Positions 56,687 through 64,000 of a DNA stretch of 64,000 bases are shown here, piece by piece. Position 1 is the stretch's first letter, and every line of letters begins with the position of its first letter. The notes below the pieces were generated by a model, which worked only from the letters and a program-made list of their open reading frames with translations, was not told the origin of the DNA and did no database searches. The position numbers and the translations under genes are program-made. The DNA is from Xanthomonas bonasiae. GTDB taxonomy: Bacteria; Pseudomonadota; Gammaproteobacteria; Xanthomonadales; Xanthomonadaceae. The stretch lies in contig NZ_JAFIWB010000001.1 of the NCBI RefSeq assembly GCF_017163705.1, positions 588,139-652,138 on the forward strand, in the 5' to 3' direction.

Positions 56687-57433
56687 TCACCCGCGCGCCA
56701 GTTCGCCGATCAGCTCCGGCAACCCCGCCGACGCCGCCTCCACATTCGCCAGCACCTCGGCCAGGGTGATTTCCTGCGCGTCGCCGCAGCCCGCGGCCCA
56801 GTTCGCCACGATCGCCAGACACACGTATTCCAGGCCCAATTCGCGCGCCAGGCCCGCTTCCGGCATGCCGGTCATGCCGACCAGGTCGCAGCCGTCGCGG
56901 CGCAGCCGGGCGATCTCTGCAATCGTTTCCAGTCGCGGTCCCTGGGTCGCGCCGTAGCAGCCGCCATCGACCACCTCGGCACCGGTCACGCGCGCGGCGG
57001 CCAGCACCTTGCTGCGCAGCATCGGCGAATACGGATGGCCGAAATCCACGTGCAGCACCTCGCTGCCCGGCTCCTCGCTGAGCGTGGAGACGCGGCCCCA
57101 GGTGTAGTCGATCAACTGGTCCGGGCAGGCCAGCACGCGCGGGCCGAAGCGCTCGCCGATGCCGCCGACGGTGTTGAGCGCGAGCACCCGCGTGGCGCCG
57201 ACTTGCTGCAGTGCCGCAAGGTTTGCGCGGTAGTTGATCTTGTGCGGCGGCAGCGAATGGCCCTCGCCGTGCCGGGCCAGGAACGCGACCCGGTGACCGA
57301 GCAGCGTGCCGATGCGCACCGGGCCGGACGGACTGCCGTAGCGGGTGTCGACCTGGCGGGTCTCCACGTCGTCCAGTTGTGCGAGTTTGTAGACGCCGGT
57401 GCCGCCGATCACGGCCAGTGCGATGTTGTCCAT
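56687..57433 (-). CDS. S-methyl-5'-thioinosine/thioadenosine phosphorylase
   Basis: A 248-residue purine nucleoside phosphorylase of the MTAP branch. The family blocks are [49 protein letters not shown] and [19 protein letters not shown]. In Pseudomonas the orthologue acts on S-methyl-5'-thioinosine formed by deamination of methylthioadenosine; the short length and lack of an MTA-type active-site signature fit that. It serves methionine and purine salvage in the cytoplasm. It follows hpt by 74 bases on the same strand, so it is probably co-transcribed with hpt and nagZ. Confidence 0.9.
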   Translation of the reverse strand: MDNIALAVIGGTGVYKLAQLDDVETRQVDTRYGSPSGPVRIGTLLGHRVAFLARHGEGHSLPPHKINYRANLAALQQVGATRVLALNTVGGIGERFGPRVLACPDQLIDYTWGRVSTLSEEPGSEVLHVDFGHPYSPMLRSKVLAAARVTGAEVVDGGCYGATQGPRLETIAEIARLRRDGCDLVGMTGMPEAGLARELGLEYVCLAIVANWAAGCGDAQEITLAEVLANVEAASAGLPELIGELARG

Positions 57434-57507
57434 GCGGATCCTCGAATCAGAACGTGCGCGAACGCCGGCCGCGACGGCCGGCGCGCGATGGGAAAAGGCG
57501 TCGCGCC

Positions 57508-58062
57508 CTATTCCTTCATCGCGTAGATCGCCGGCAGGTTGCGCAGGCCTTCGTTGACGTCCATGCCGAAGCCGAACACGTAGCGGTCGGGCACTTCCAC
57601 GCCCACGTAGTCGGCGTTGACGTCGTCCACGCGGCGGTCGTGGCGCTTGACCGTCAGCGCGGCGATGCGCACGTCGGTGGCGCCCTGTTCCAGGCACCAC
57701 TGGCGTACCGCCAGCAGGGTCAGCCCTTCGTCGAGGATGTCGTCGAGCAGCAGCACGCGGCGCCCGTACAGCGCGGTGGCCGGGCGGTGCTTCCACACCA
57801 GTTCGCCGCCGACGGTCTCGCCGCGGTAGCGGGTGGCGTGCAGGTAATCCAGCTGCAGGTCCTGGCCGCGCGCGCCCAGTTCCAGCGCCAGTTGCCCGGC
57901 GAACGGCAGCGCGCCGTGCATGATGGTCAGGTAGACCGGGATCTCGCCGCGGTAGTCGGCGGCGATGGCGTCGGCCATGCGCGCGATGGCCTGGTCGAGG
58001 TGCGGACGATCGACCAGCAGGTCGGCCTGGGCCAGGGCCTGGGCGATGGTGAGAGTGGACAT
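57508..58062 (-). CDS. hpt: Hypoxanthine-guanine phosphoribosyltransferase
   Basis: A 184-residue purine phosphoribosyltransferase converting hypoxanthine or guanine to IMP or GMP with PRPP. The PRPP loop LLLDDILDEGLTLLAVR is at about 104-120, with IMHGALPFAGQL near 47-58 and KRHDRRVDDVNADYVGVEVPDRYVFGFGMD near the end. The substrate of the downstream phosphorylase yields hypoxanthine, so the two genes form one salvage path. Its start overlaps the nagZ stop (tgatg), coupling translation. Confidence 0.93.
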   Translation of the reverse strand: MSTLTIAQALAQADLLVDRPHLDQAIARMADAIAADYRGEIPVYLTIMHGALPFAGQLALELGARGQDLQLDYLHATRYRGETVGGELVWKHRPATALYGRRVLLLDDILDEGLTLLAVRQWCLEQGATDVRIAALTVKRHDRRVDDVNADYVGVEVPDRYVFGFGMDVNEGLRNLPAIYAMKE

Positions 58063-59069
58063 CAGGCGGTTTTTCCGAGGGTTGCGAGCAGGTGGGATTG
58101 GGTGTGGCCGTAGCGGGCATCGGCGAGCAGGCCGTCCCAGCCGAGGGCGCCGCGGCCGATCAGGCCGAGCAGCGCGGCGGTATTGAGCGGGCGGTCGCGC
58201 ACGGCCTGCAGCGAGTCTTCGACCAGTTCGGGATGGCAGACCAGGACCACGTCGCAGCCGGCGTCCAGGTGCGCGGACACCCGCGCGGCGACCCCGCCGG
58301 CGGCGAACGAGGCGGCCATGCCGATGTCGTCGGAGAACACCACGCCGCGGAAGCCCAGTTCCTGGCGCAGGATCTGCTGGATCCAGCGCGGCGAATAGCC
58401 GGCCGGTTCCGGCGCGACCTGCGGGTAGACCACGTGCGCCATCATCACCGCGTCGGCGCCGGCGGCGATGCCGGCGGCGAACGGCACCAGGTCCTGCTCG
58501 CGCAGTTCCTGCAGCGGGCGCGGATCGACGGCGTTGTCGATGTGGGTGTCTTCCAGCACCGTGCCGTGGCCGGGAAAGTGCTTGAGGGTGGCGGCCATGC
58601 CGACGCTGTGCATGCCGCGCACGTAGGCGCGGGTGAACGCGGCCACCACCTGCGGATCGTCGCTGAAGGCGCGGTCGCCGATCGCGCGGTTGCCGCGCGC
58701 CAGATCCACCACCGGGGCGAAACTCAGGTCCACGCCGCTGGCGCGGACCTCGCTGGCCATCAGCCAGGCATGCTGCCCGGCCAGCGCCAGCGCCGCATCG
58801 CGATCGCGCGCATACAGCGCGCCGAAGCCGTGCAGCGGCGGCAAGGCGCTATAGCCTTCGCGGAAGCGCTGCACGCGGCCGCCTTCCTGGTCCACGCAGA
58901 TCAGCTGCGGCCGCGGCGCCGCGGCGCGGATCGCCGCGGTCAGCTCCACCAGCTGCGCCCTGGAGGCGAAATTGCGCTTGAACAGGACCACGCCGGCGAC
59001 GGCATCGTGCTGCAGCCAGTCGCGTTCCTGGGCGGTGAGTTCGGTACCGGCGACGCCGATCGCGAGCAT
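58062..59069 (-). CDS. nagZ: Beta-N-acetylhexosaminidase NagZ
   Basis: A 335-residue cytoplasmic GH3 glucosaminidase of peptidoglycan recycling; it removes GlcNAc from anhydromuropeptides. Signatures: ICVDQEGGRVQRF, LSFAPVVDLARG, KHFPGHGTVLEDTHIDNAVD (about 163-182, with the His-Asp dyad of the catalytic loop) and the nucleophile Asp in VVFSDDIGMAA. The length fits the short single-domain NagZ. First gene of the nagZ-hpt-phosphorylase unit. In Xanthomonadaceae NagZ activity feeds beta-lactamase induction, though no ampR or ampC is nearby. The start is the Met giving MLAIGVAGTEL. Confidence 0.94.
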   Translation of the reverse strand: MLAIGVAGTELTAQERDWLQHDAVAGVVLFKRNFASRAQLVELTAAIRAAAPRPQLICVDQEGGRVQRFREGYSALPPLHGFGALYARDRDAALALAGQHAWLMASEVRASGVDLSFAPVVDLARGNRAIGDRAFSDDPQVVAAFTRAYVRGMHSVGMAATLKHFPGHGTVLEDTHIDNAVDPRPLQELREQDLVPFAAGIAAGADAVMMAHVVYPQVAPEPAGYSPRWIQQILRQELGFRGVVFSDDIGMAASFAAGGVAARVSAHLDAGCDVVLVCHPELVEDSLQAVRDRPLNTAALLGLIGRGALGWDGLLADARYGHTQSHLLATLGKTA

Positions 59070-59211
59070 GCGGGGGATTCTCCTGCCAGCGCTGTTCAGC
59101 GCGCCTGGGCGGCATTGTCGCAGATGCCGGCGCCGGCGGCAGGCCGCCGCGACGGCGCGCGGCCGCCGAGCCGCGTTGTGTGTCGGCCAGGTTGCCGCGC
59201 TGCGACAGCCG

Positions 59212-59889
59212 CTAGACGGCGCAGCCGTCGGGGCCGCAGTCCTGGGCCGCGGCCGGCGCCGCCGGCAGCAGGCCGCGCAAGGTCGAGGCGAACACCTCCG
59301 GCGGCTGCGCGCCCTGGATCGCGTGGCGGCCATCGATGACGTAGGTCGGCACCGCGCGGATGCCCATCGCCTGCGCCTGTTGCAGCTGCGCCTGAATCTC
59401 GGCCAGGCCCTCGTCGCCGTCCAGCAGCGCCTGCACGCGCGCCGCGGGCAGCCCGCCGGCGGCGCCAGCCGCGAGCAGCGTGCCGGGTTCGGCCAGGTTG
59501 CGCCCCTCGGCGAAATGCGCGTGGAACAGCGCCTCGGCCACCGCCTCGGCGTCGCCTTCGCGCGCCGCCAGCCACAGCAGCCGGTGCGCCGGCAGCGTGG
59601 TCACCCGCACCTGGCCGCGATCGAAGTCGAACGGCAGCCCCTCGGCGCGCGCGGTGGCCTGGGTCTGCGCCAGGATCTGCTCGGTGCGCGCGGCACCGCC
59701 GAACTTGGCTGCATAGGCCTCGCGCAGCGGCACCGGCTCGGTGCCGGCATCGGGATCGAGCAGATAGGGATGCCAGTGGATCTCCAGCGCCGGCGCGTCC
59801 GCGCCAAGCGCCGCGATGCCCTGCTGCAGCCGGCGCTTGCCGATCCAGCACCAGGGGCAGACCACGTCGGACCAGATATCGATGCGCAT
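59212..59889 (-). CDS. DsbA-family (FrnE-like) oxidoreductase
   Basis: A 225-residue cytoplasmic thioredoxin-fold protein of the DsbA/FrnE type: MRIDIWSDVVCPWCWIGKRRL carries the CPWC active site (Cys11, Cys14) at the N-terminus, followed by the helical insertion and the cis-Pro loop (AVPTYVIDGRHAIQGAQPPEVF). No signal peptide. FrnE-like proteins act as disulfide isomerases or in polyketide chemistry; a general redox role is likely. The C-terminus has another Cys pair (QDCGPDGC), which could bind metal. The start is at MRIDIW; the frame upstream runs into mosaic repeats. Confidence 0.88.
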   Translation of the reverse strand: MRIDIWSDVVCPWCWIGKRRLQQGIAALGADAPALEIHWHPYLLDPDAGTEPVPLREAYAAKFGGAARTEQILAQTQATARAEGLPFDFDRGQVRVTTLPAHRLLWLAAREGDAEAVAEALFHAHFAEGRNLAEPGTLLAAGAAGGLPAARVQALLDGDEGLAEIQAQLQQAQAMGIRAVPTYVIDGRHAIQGAQPPEVFASTLRGLLPAAPAAAQDCGPDGCAV

Positions 59890-59891
59890 GA

Positions 59892-59996
59892 GCGGGGATT
59901 CGGGATTCGGGAATGGGGATTCGCAAAAGCATAAACCCGATCGCCGCACCTGACCCGCTTTTGCGAATCCCTAATCTCGAATCCCCAATCCCGGCC
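59892..59996. repeat. gggattcggg mosaic repeat with inverted gggattcgcaaaagc arms
   Basis: Short head-to-tail gggattcggg units followed by a 15-base inverted repeat: gggattcgcaaaagc (59916-59930) and gcttttgcgaatccc (59957-59971). The same elements occur at 60478-60605 and 62935-62970. The right arm supplies the stop codon of the CYTH gene. Confidence 0.75.
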
Positions 59997-60477
59997 ACTG
60001 AGAGAACGGATGCGAAGCCAGCGCCAGGTTGTAATAGCGCGCATCGTCGGTGACTTCGGCCCCGATCCAGTCGGGCTTGGCGAAGGCCTCGTCCGCGCTC
60101 TCCAGCTCGATCTCGGCGACCACCAGCCCGGCGTTGTCGCCGAGGAACTCGTCCACTTCCCACAGATGGCCCTGGTGCTGCACCAGGTGCCGGCGCTTGT
60201 CGATCAGGCCACCCACGCACAGCGCCAGCAGCGCGCGTGCATCGTCCAGCGGCAGCGGATATTCGAACTCCTGGCGGGTGTGCCCGAGCTCGCGCGACTT
60301 CAGGTTGAGGAACGCCTCTTCGCCCTGGAGGCGGACCCGCACCGAGGCCTTCTGCGCGCCGCTGTCCATGGCCGCCTGGTCGTTGATATAGCCCTGCGCC
60401 ATCGGGATCACCCGATGCGCCGCGGCGCGCCAGCCGTCGCCGGTGACGAGGAATTTGCGTTCGATTTCGATAGCCAT
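59971..60477 (-). CDS. CYTH-domain (triphosphate tunnel metalloenzyme) protein
   Basis: A 168-residue CYTH protein: ExExK signature at the N-terminus (EIERKFL, Glu4, Glu6, Lys8), then the tunnel strands with KASVRVRLQGEEAFLNLKS, EFEYPLP, KRRHLVQ and WEVDEFLGDNAGLVVAEIELE. CYTH enzymes hydrolyse inorganic triphosphate or, as class IV cyclases, make cAMP; this short form is usually a triphosphatase. The last six residues (GLGIRD) and the stop come from a gggattcggg mosaic repeat. It lies between rlmD and the DsbA-like gene. Confidence 0.87.
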   Translation of the reverse strand: MAIEIERKFLVTGDGWRAAAHRVIPMAQGYINDQAAMDSGAQKASVRVRLQGEEAFLNLKSRELGHTRQEFEYPLPLDDARALLALCVGGLIDKRRHLVQHQGHLWEVDEFLGDNAGLVVAEIELESADEAFAKPDWIGAEVTDDARYYNLALASHPFSQWPGLGIRD

Positions 60478-60605
60478 GGGATTGGGGATTGGAGATTCGG
60501 GATTGGTCAAAGCATAAGCCAGCGCGCAGACGCCGCTGTTACGAATCCCTATTCCCGAATCCCAAATCCCGGCTTCCCAACGAATCCCTAATCCCCAATC
60601 ACCAA
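60478..60605. repeat. gggattggggattcggg mosaic repeat between rlmD and the CYTH gene
   Basis: Multiple aatccc/gggatt units in both orientations fill the spacer, including a copy of the caaagcata arm. The first 18 bases of the rlmD 3' end (60588-60605) are part of the repeat and encode GLVIGD. Confidence 0.7.
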
Positions 60606-61940
60606 TCCCGGCTTCTCGAACACCGCAATGCTCTCCACATGCGCGGTATGCGGAAACATGTCCATCGCGCCGGCGGCCTTCAGCACGAAGCCCTGCTCGT
60701 TGACCAGGTAGCCGGCGTCGCGCGCCAGCGAGCCGGGGTGGCAGCTGACATAGACGATGCGCTGGAAGCTGTCCAACGGCAGCTGCCGCAGCACCTCGAT
60801 CGCGCCGGAACGCGGCGGGTCGAGCAGCAGCTTGTCGAAGCCCTGCTGCATCCACGGCGCCTGGCGCTGGTCCTGGGTCAGATCGGCGGCGAAGAACTGC
60901 GCGTTGTCCAGGCCGTTGCGCTGCGCGTTGTCGCGCGCCCGCGCCACCAGCCCCGCATCGCCTTCCACCCCCACCACCTCGCGCACCGTGCGCGCCAGCG
61001 GCAGGGTGAAGTTGCCCAGCCCGCAGAACAGGTCGAGCACGCGGTCGCCGGGCTGCGCGTCGAGCAGCGTCAGCGCCAGCGCGATCATCTTCTGGTTGAG
61101 CGAGGCGTTGACCTGGATGAAATCCAGCGGCCGGAACGCCAGCTCCACGTCCCACTGCGGCAAGCGGAACGACAGCGGCACCTGCTGCGGGTACAGCGGA
61201 TGCACGCTGTCCACGCCGCCGGGCTGCAGGAAGATGGCGAAGTCGTGGGCCTGGGCGAACGCCACCAGCGCCGCCTGGTCGCGCGCGCTGAGCGGCTGCA
61301 TGTGGCGGAAGGTCAGCGCCACGGCGTCGTCGCCGGCGATGAACTCGATCTGCGGGATGTCGCGCTTGCCGTCCAGGCTCTCGACCAGTTCGGCCAGCGC
61401 GCTCACCTTGAAGCCGATCTGCGGAATCACCGTGTGGCACACCGACAGGTCGGCGACGAAGCGCGGATCGAGCTCGCGGAAGCCGACCAGGGTCTTGTCC
61501 TTCTTCTCCACCCGGCGCACCGAGAAACGGCCCTTGCGCCGGTAGCCCCAGGGCGTGCCGGACAGCGCCGGCAGCACGGTCTGCGGGGTCACGTGGCCGA
61601 TCCGCTCCAGGTTCTCGGTCAGCACCCGCTGCTTGGCCAGGATCTGCTGGTCCTCGGCCAGGTGCTGCAGCACGCAGCCGGCGCAGACCCCGAAATGCGG
61701 GCAGCGCGGTTCGACCCGCTGCGGCGAGACCTGCAGCACCTGCAGGGTGCGCGCCTCGTCGAAATGGCGGTTGCGCGCGGTGGGTTCGGCGAGGACGGTC
61801 TCGCCCGGCAGCGCGCCGGCGACGAAGGCGACCTTGCCGCCCTCGCCCTCGGGGCGGGCGACGCCGCGGCCGTCGTGGCTGAGGTCGACGATATCGGTCT
61901 GGAACGGGGTGCGGTCTAGGCGTTTTCTGGATCGGGCCAC
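60588..61940 (-). CDS. rlmD: 23S rRNA (uracil-1939-C5)-methyltransferase RlmD
   Basis: A 450-residue rRNA methyltransferase. A TRAM domain (about 10-65) is followed by the iron-sulfur cysteines Cys80, Cys86 and Cys89 plus a fourth near 168 (LSVCHTV), and the SAM domain with LDLFCGLGNFTLPLA, LLDPPRSGA and the nucleophile Cys400 in YVSCHPGSLARD. The final GLVIGD residues and stop are read from a mosaic repeat. It is divergent from the REC-HPt gene; the start is the Met giving MARSRKRLDRTPF, which is usual for this family. Confidence 0.95.
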   Translation of the reverse strand: MARSRKRLDRTPFQTDIVDLSHDGRGVARPEGEGGKVAFVAGALPGETVLAEPTARNRHFDEARTLQVLQVSPQRVEPRCPHFGVCAGCVLQHLAEDQQILAKQRVLTENLERIGHVTPQTVLPALSGTPWGYRRKGRFSVRRVEKKDKTLVGFRELDPRFVADLSVCHTVIPQIGFKVSALAELVESLDGKRDIPQIEFIAGDDAVALTFRHMQPLSARDQAALVAFAQAHDFAIFLQPGGVDSVHPLYPQQVPLSFRLPQWDVELAFRPLDFIQVNASLNQKMIALALTLLDAQPGDRVLDLFCGLGNFTLPLARTVREVVGVEGDAGLVARARDNAQRNGLDNAQFFAADLTQDQRQAPWMQQGFDKLLLDPPRSGAIEVLRQLPLDSFQRIVYVSCHPGSLARDAGYLVNEQGFVLKAAGAMDMFPHTAHVESIAVFEKPGLVIGD

Positions 61941-62219
61941 GTGGCGGCAGGCTGCGGGCGAAAAAGGGCGGCCATTGTCGCAGATGCGCCAGGGCCTGCC
62001 GATGCGCGGGGAGCGGCCCTGCGGTGCGCGGGCGCCGACGCCGCCCTATCGGCGCCCGGACGCGGCGCTTCGGGTTGCCCTGGCCTGCGCCGATCCGGCC
62101 AGCGGCCCCAGGCGGCGGCCCCGGAGCACCGGCTTGCGGACGCGGCGGCGGCGGCGCAAAGTGATGCGACGCATCGTCGCAGCCGCTAAGATGCGCCCAG
62201 GCCGCATGGAGGCATAAGG

Positions 62220-62930
62220 ATGGCATCGACCCAGGACCCTGTGACGCGACTTTTGCTGGTCGAGGACGACCCGATCAGTCGCACGTTTTTGCAAGTGACG
62301 CTGGAATCCCTGCCCGCGCAGGTCGATCTGGCCGACACCGTCGCTTCCGCGCTGGCCAGTGCGCAGGCGCAGGAACACGACCTGTGGCTGATCGACGCCA
62401 ACCTGCCCGACGGCAGCGGCGCCGACCTGCTGCAGCGCCTGCAGCGGCAGCGCCCCGGCACCCTGGCGCTGGCGCATACCGCCGACGCCAGCGGCGCGGT
62501 CCGCGACCACCTGCTCGGCGCCGGTTTCGCCGAAGTGCTGCTGAAACCGCTCAGTCCCGAACGCCTGCTGCAGGCGGTGCGCCGGTTGCTGGCGCGTGGC
62601 AGCGTCGGCACCGCGCCGGGCGCGGTGGAGGCGGCGGTGGACTGGGACGAGACCACCGCCCTGGTCGCGCTCAACGGCGAGCGCTCGCACCTGATCGCGC
62701 TGCGCGAACTGTTCCTGGCCGAGTTGCCCGGCACCCGCGACGCGGTCGCCTCGGCGCTGCAGCTCAGCGACGAGCAGGCGGTGCGCAACCACCTGCACCG
62801 GCTGCAGGCCAGCTGCGGCTTCGTCGGCGCCGCGCGGCTGGCGCGCGCGGTACGCCAGCTGCAGGGCGACCCGGCCTCGTCGCAGGCGCGCAGCCAGTTC
62901 AGCGAGGCGGTCGCGGCGTTGCTGCATTGA
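62220..62930 (+). CDS. Response regulator fused to an HPt domain
   Basis: A 236-residue two-domain signalling protein: receiver domain (about 10-125) with Glu15-Asp16-Asp17, the phospho-acceptor Asp59 (LIDANLPDGSG) and Lys109 (LLKPLS), then a linker and an HPt four-helix domain (about 150-236) with the phosphotransfer His193 in HRLQASCGFVGAARL. It has no DNA-binding or kinase domain, so it probably relays phosphate between a hybrid sensor and a final regulator. No kinase lies beside it; the orphan kinase at 9159-10295 lacks a receiver and could be a partner, but distance makes this speculative. Confidence 0.87.
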   Translation: MASTQDPVTRLLLVEDDPISRTFLQVTLESLPAQVDLADTVASALASAQAQEHDLWLIDANLPDGSGADLLQRLQRQRPGTLALAHTADASGAVRDHLLGAGFAEVLLKPLSPERLLQAVRRLLARGSVGTAPGAVEAAVDWDETTALVALNGERSHLIALRELFLAELPGTRDAVASALQLSDEQAVRNHLHRLQASCGFVGAARLARAVRQLQGDPASSQARSQFSEAVAALLH

Positions 62931-62934
62931 GCCG

Positions 62935-63095
62935 GGATTTGGGATTTGGGATTGGGGATTCGCAAAAGCAGGGGCGTCGGCGCACTTGCCGCACGCCCGT
63001 GTAGGAGCGGCTTCAGCCGCGACAGACGCCGTGGCAAGCCGGCATGCTGCAGAGGCGGTCGGGGCTGAAGCCCCCCCTGCAGGAAGCCGGCCGGC
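62935..63095. repeat. Mosaic repeat and GTAG REP pair before recO
   Basis: gggatttgggatttggg units and a gggattcgcaaaagc copy (62955-62969) are followed by the GTAG REP at 63001-63023 and a partial inverted copy, ggggctgaagcccccc (63063-63078). The spacer separates the convergent REC-HPt and recO genes. Confidence 0.75.
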
Positions 63096-63108
63096 GCAAG
63101 CGCGCGGC

Positions 63109-63909
63109 TCAATCGGTCTTCGGCGCCTGCGGGTCAGCTACTTGCGGTGAGTCAGGCACCTGCGGCAGTTCCCCGGCTTCCGCGTCGCGGCGCTGGCGGG
63201 TCAGGTCCTGCAGCATCTCCCACGACTTCAGGCCGCGCCCGCCGAGGTGGTGCATCAGCACCACGCGCATGCCGCGGCGCAGGCCGGGCAGGTCTTCGGC
63301 CACCGGCATCTCGTCGGCGGCCAGCGCCAGCAGCGCGCGGCCGGTGGCCATGCCGCTGCGCTGGTCGTGGCCGCGGTCGCTGAGCAGGCGGCGCGGGCCG
63401 TGTTCGGCGTCCAGCACGTAGCGCGCGGCCGGGTCGATCGGCTCGCCGTCGCCGTCGTGGCGCAGGTCGAAGCCCACACCCAGGGCGTCCAGCAGGTCGC
63501 GCTCGAAGCAGCGCAGCGTCCACGCCAGCGGCGCCTCCGCGCCCAGCCGCGCGCGCACCCGTGCGTAGGCCAGGTACAGGTCCAGCGCAGGATCGTCGCG
63601 CGGCGCCAGGCGCAGGGTCAGTTCGTTGATGTAGAACCCGGCGAGCATGCCGTCCCCGCTCAGGCGCGGCGCCGTATCCACCGCCTCGGCCGCACGCAGC
63701 TGGGCCAGCTCGCCGCGGCGCTGCGCGCTGAAGCGGATCGACTGCAGCGGCTGCAGCGCCGCGCGCAACGGCTGGTTTTTCGGCCCCTGCACGCCCCGCG
63801 CCAGCACGCCCAGCCGGCCGTACTGCGCGCTCAGCACTTCGACCAGCAGGCTGGTCTCGCGCCAGGGGCGCGCGTGCAGGACGAAGGCGGGTTCGTGTTC
63901 GATGAGCAT
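63109..63909 (-). CDS. recO: DNA repair protein RecO
   Basis: A 266-residue RecO, which loads RecA with RecR by removing SSB. The N-terminal OB fold reads [24 protein letters not shown], with the conserved [21 protein letters not shown] basic loop, and a helical C-terminal domain holds [23 protein letters not shown] sequence. The zinc cysteines of some RecO proteins are absent, as in many gammaproteobacteria. The C-terminus (about 245-266) is Pro/Ala-rich and not conserved. Upstream is a gggactc tandem array reaching the window edge. Confidence 0.93.
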   Translation of the reverse strand: MLIEHEPAFVLHARPWRETSLLVEVLSAQYGRLGVLARGVQGPKNQPLRAALQPLQSIRFSAQRRGELAQLRAAEAVDTAPRLSGDGMLAGFYINELTLRLAPRDDPALDLYLAYARVRARLGAEAPLAWTLRCFERDLLDALGVGFDLRHDGDGEPIDPAARYVLDAEHGPRRLLSDRGHDQRSGMATGRALLALAADEMPVAEDLPGLRRGMRVVLMHHLGGRGLKSWEMLQDLTRQRRDAEAGELPQVPDSPQVADPQAPKTD

Positions 63910-63916
63910 GGACGCT

Positions 63917-64000
63917 TCGGGACTCGGGACTCGGGACTCGGGACTCGGGACTCGGGACTCGGGACTCGGGACTCGGGACTCGGGACTCGGGACTCGGGAC
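63917..64000. repeat. Tandem gggactc heptanucleotide array
   Basis: About twelve head-to-tail copies of the 7-base unit gggactc, running through the right edge of the window. It lies just upstream of recO (7 bases from its start codon), so it overlaps the recO leader. Unit number is likely to vary between strains. Confidence 0.9.

Noticed and set aside
63917..64000. Possible CRISPR array at the right edge
   Set aside because: The unit is only 7 bases with no spacers; it is a simple tandem repeat.

Overview
The window is very G+C-rich, densely coded gammaproteobacterial chromosome, and the gene set points to Xanthomonas or a close relative in the Xanthomonadaceae. The evidence is a TonB-dependent receptor locus with glycoside hydrolases, fused IcmF mutase, DUF2789 and DUF2058 proteins, a bactofilin, GTAG-type REP elements, and the gggattcggg and gggactcggg mosaic repeats typical of xanthomonad intergenic DNA. 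Genus level is inference. I see no rRNA, tRNA, CRISPR array, prophage or insertion sequence.

Layout. 1-10.3 kb: mixed signalling and housekeeping genes (EAL phosphodiesterase, minimal MscS channel, C4 zinc-finger protein, divergent LysR/SDR pair with a clear operator, YgjP-like metallopeptidase, RluF-like protein, S41 peptidase, GDSL esterase, RsbRD-type histidine kinase). After an 820-base gap comes a PQQ beta-propeller dehydrogenase with a strong terminator. 13.0-22.2 kb, all on the minus strand, is a carbohydrate utilisation locus: TonB receptor, a remnant that looks like a flavin-dependent halogenase, GH30 endo-1,6-galactanase-like enzyme, periplasmic GH2 beta-galactosidase and a GntR/FCD regulator. 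It probably serves beta-1,6-galactan or arabinogalactan side chains. 22.5-28.5 kb holds a lysyl-endopeptidase-like protease, a 50-codon TTG-start gene, an orphan GH108 muramidase, a PNPOx-like protein, an unknown membrane-anchored protein in a relatively A+T-rich patch, an HDOD protein and an NTF2-like protein.

28.6-44.1 kb: fused isobutyryl-CoA mutase IcmF, a short lipase-chaperone-like protein, leucine-type dehydrogenase with a leader hairpin, a REP cluster, an S8 autotransporter with a lipobox, acetyl-CoA acetyltransferase, and an HscC/J-protein pair flanked by two paralogous alanine-rich lipoproteins. 44.2-47.0 kb: GGDEF cyclase, then bactofilin overlapping a zinc-ribbon gene. 47.3-54.8 kb: an AidB-like acyl-CoA dehydrogenase, then a tightly overlapping DNA-repair operon (exonuclease, ATP-dependent ligase, Lhr-type helicase, PdeM phosphoesterase). 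55.0-64.0 kb: FAD monooxygenase, cold-shock protein, thioinosine phosphorylase-hpt-nagZ operon, DsbA-like protein, CYTH protein, RlmD, a REC-HPt protein and RecO.

The clearest unusual theme is short mosaic repeats entering genes: three C-termini end inside them and two copies sit in the IcmF linker. Other items deserving a second look are the degenerate RluF-like active site, the J-protein with RPD in place of HPD, and the composite regulatory region ahead of the TonB receptor.
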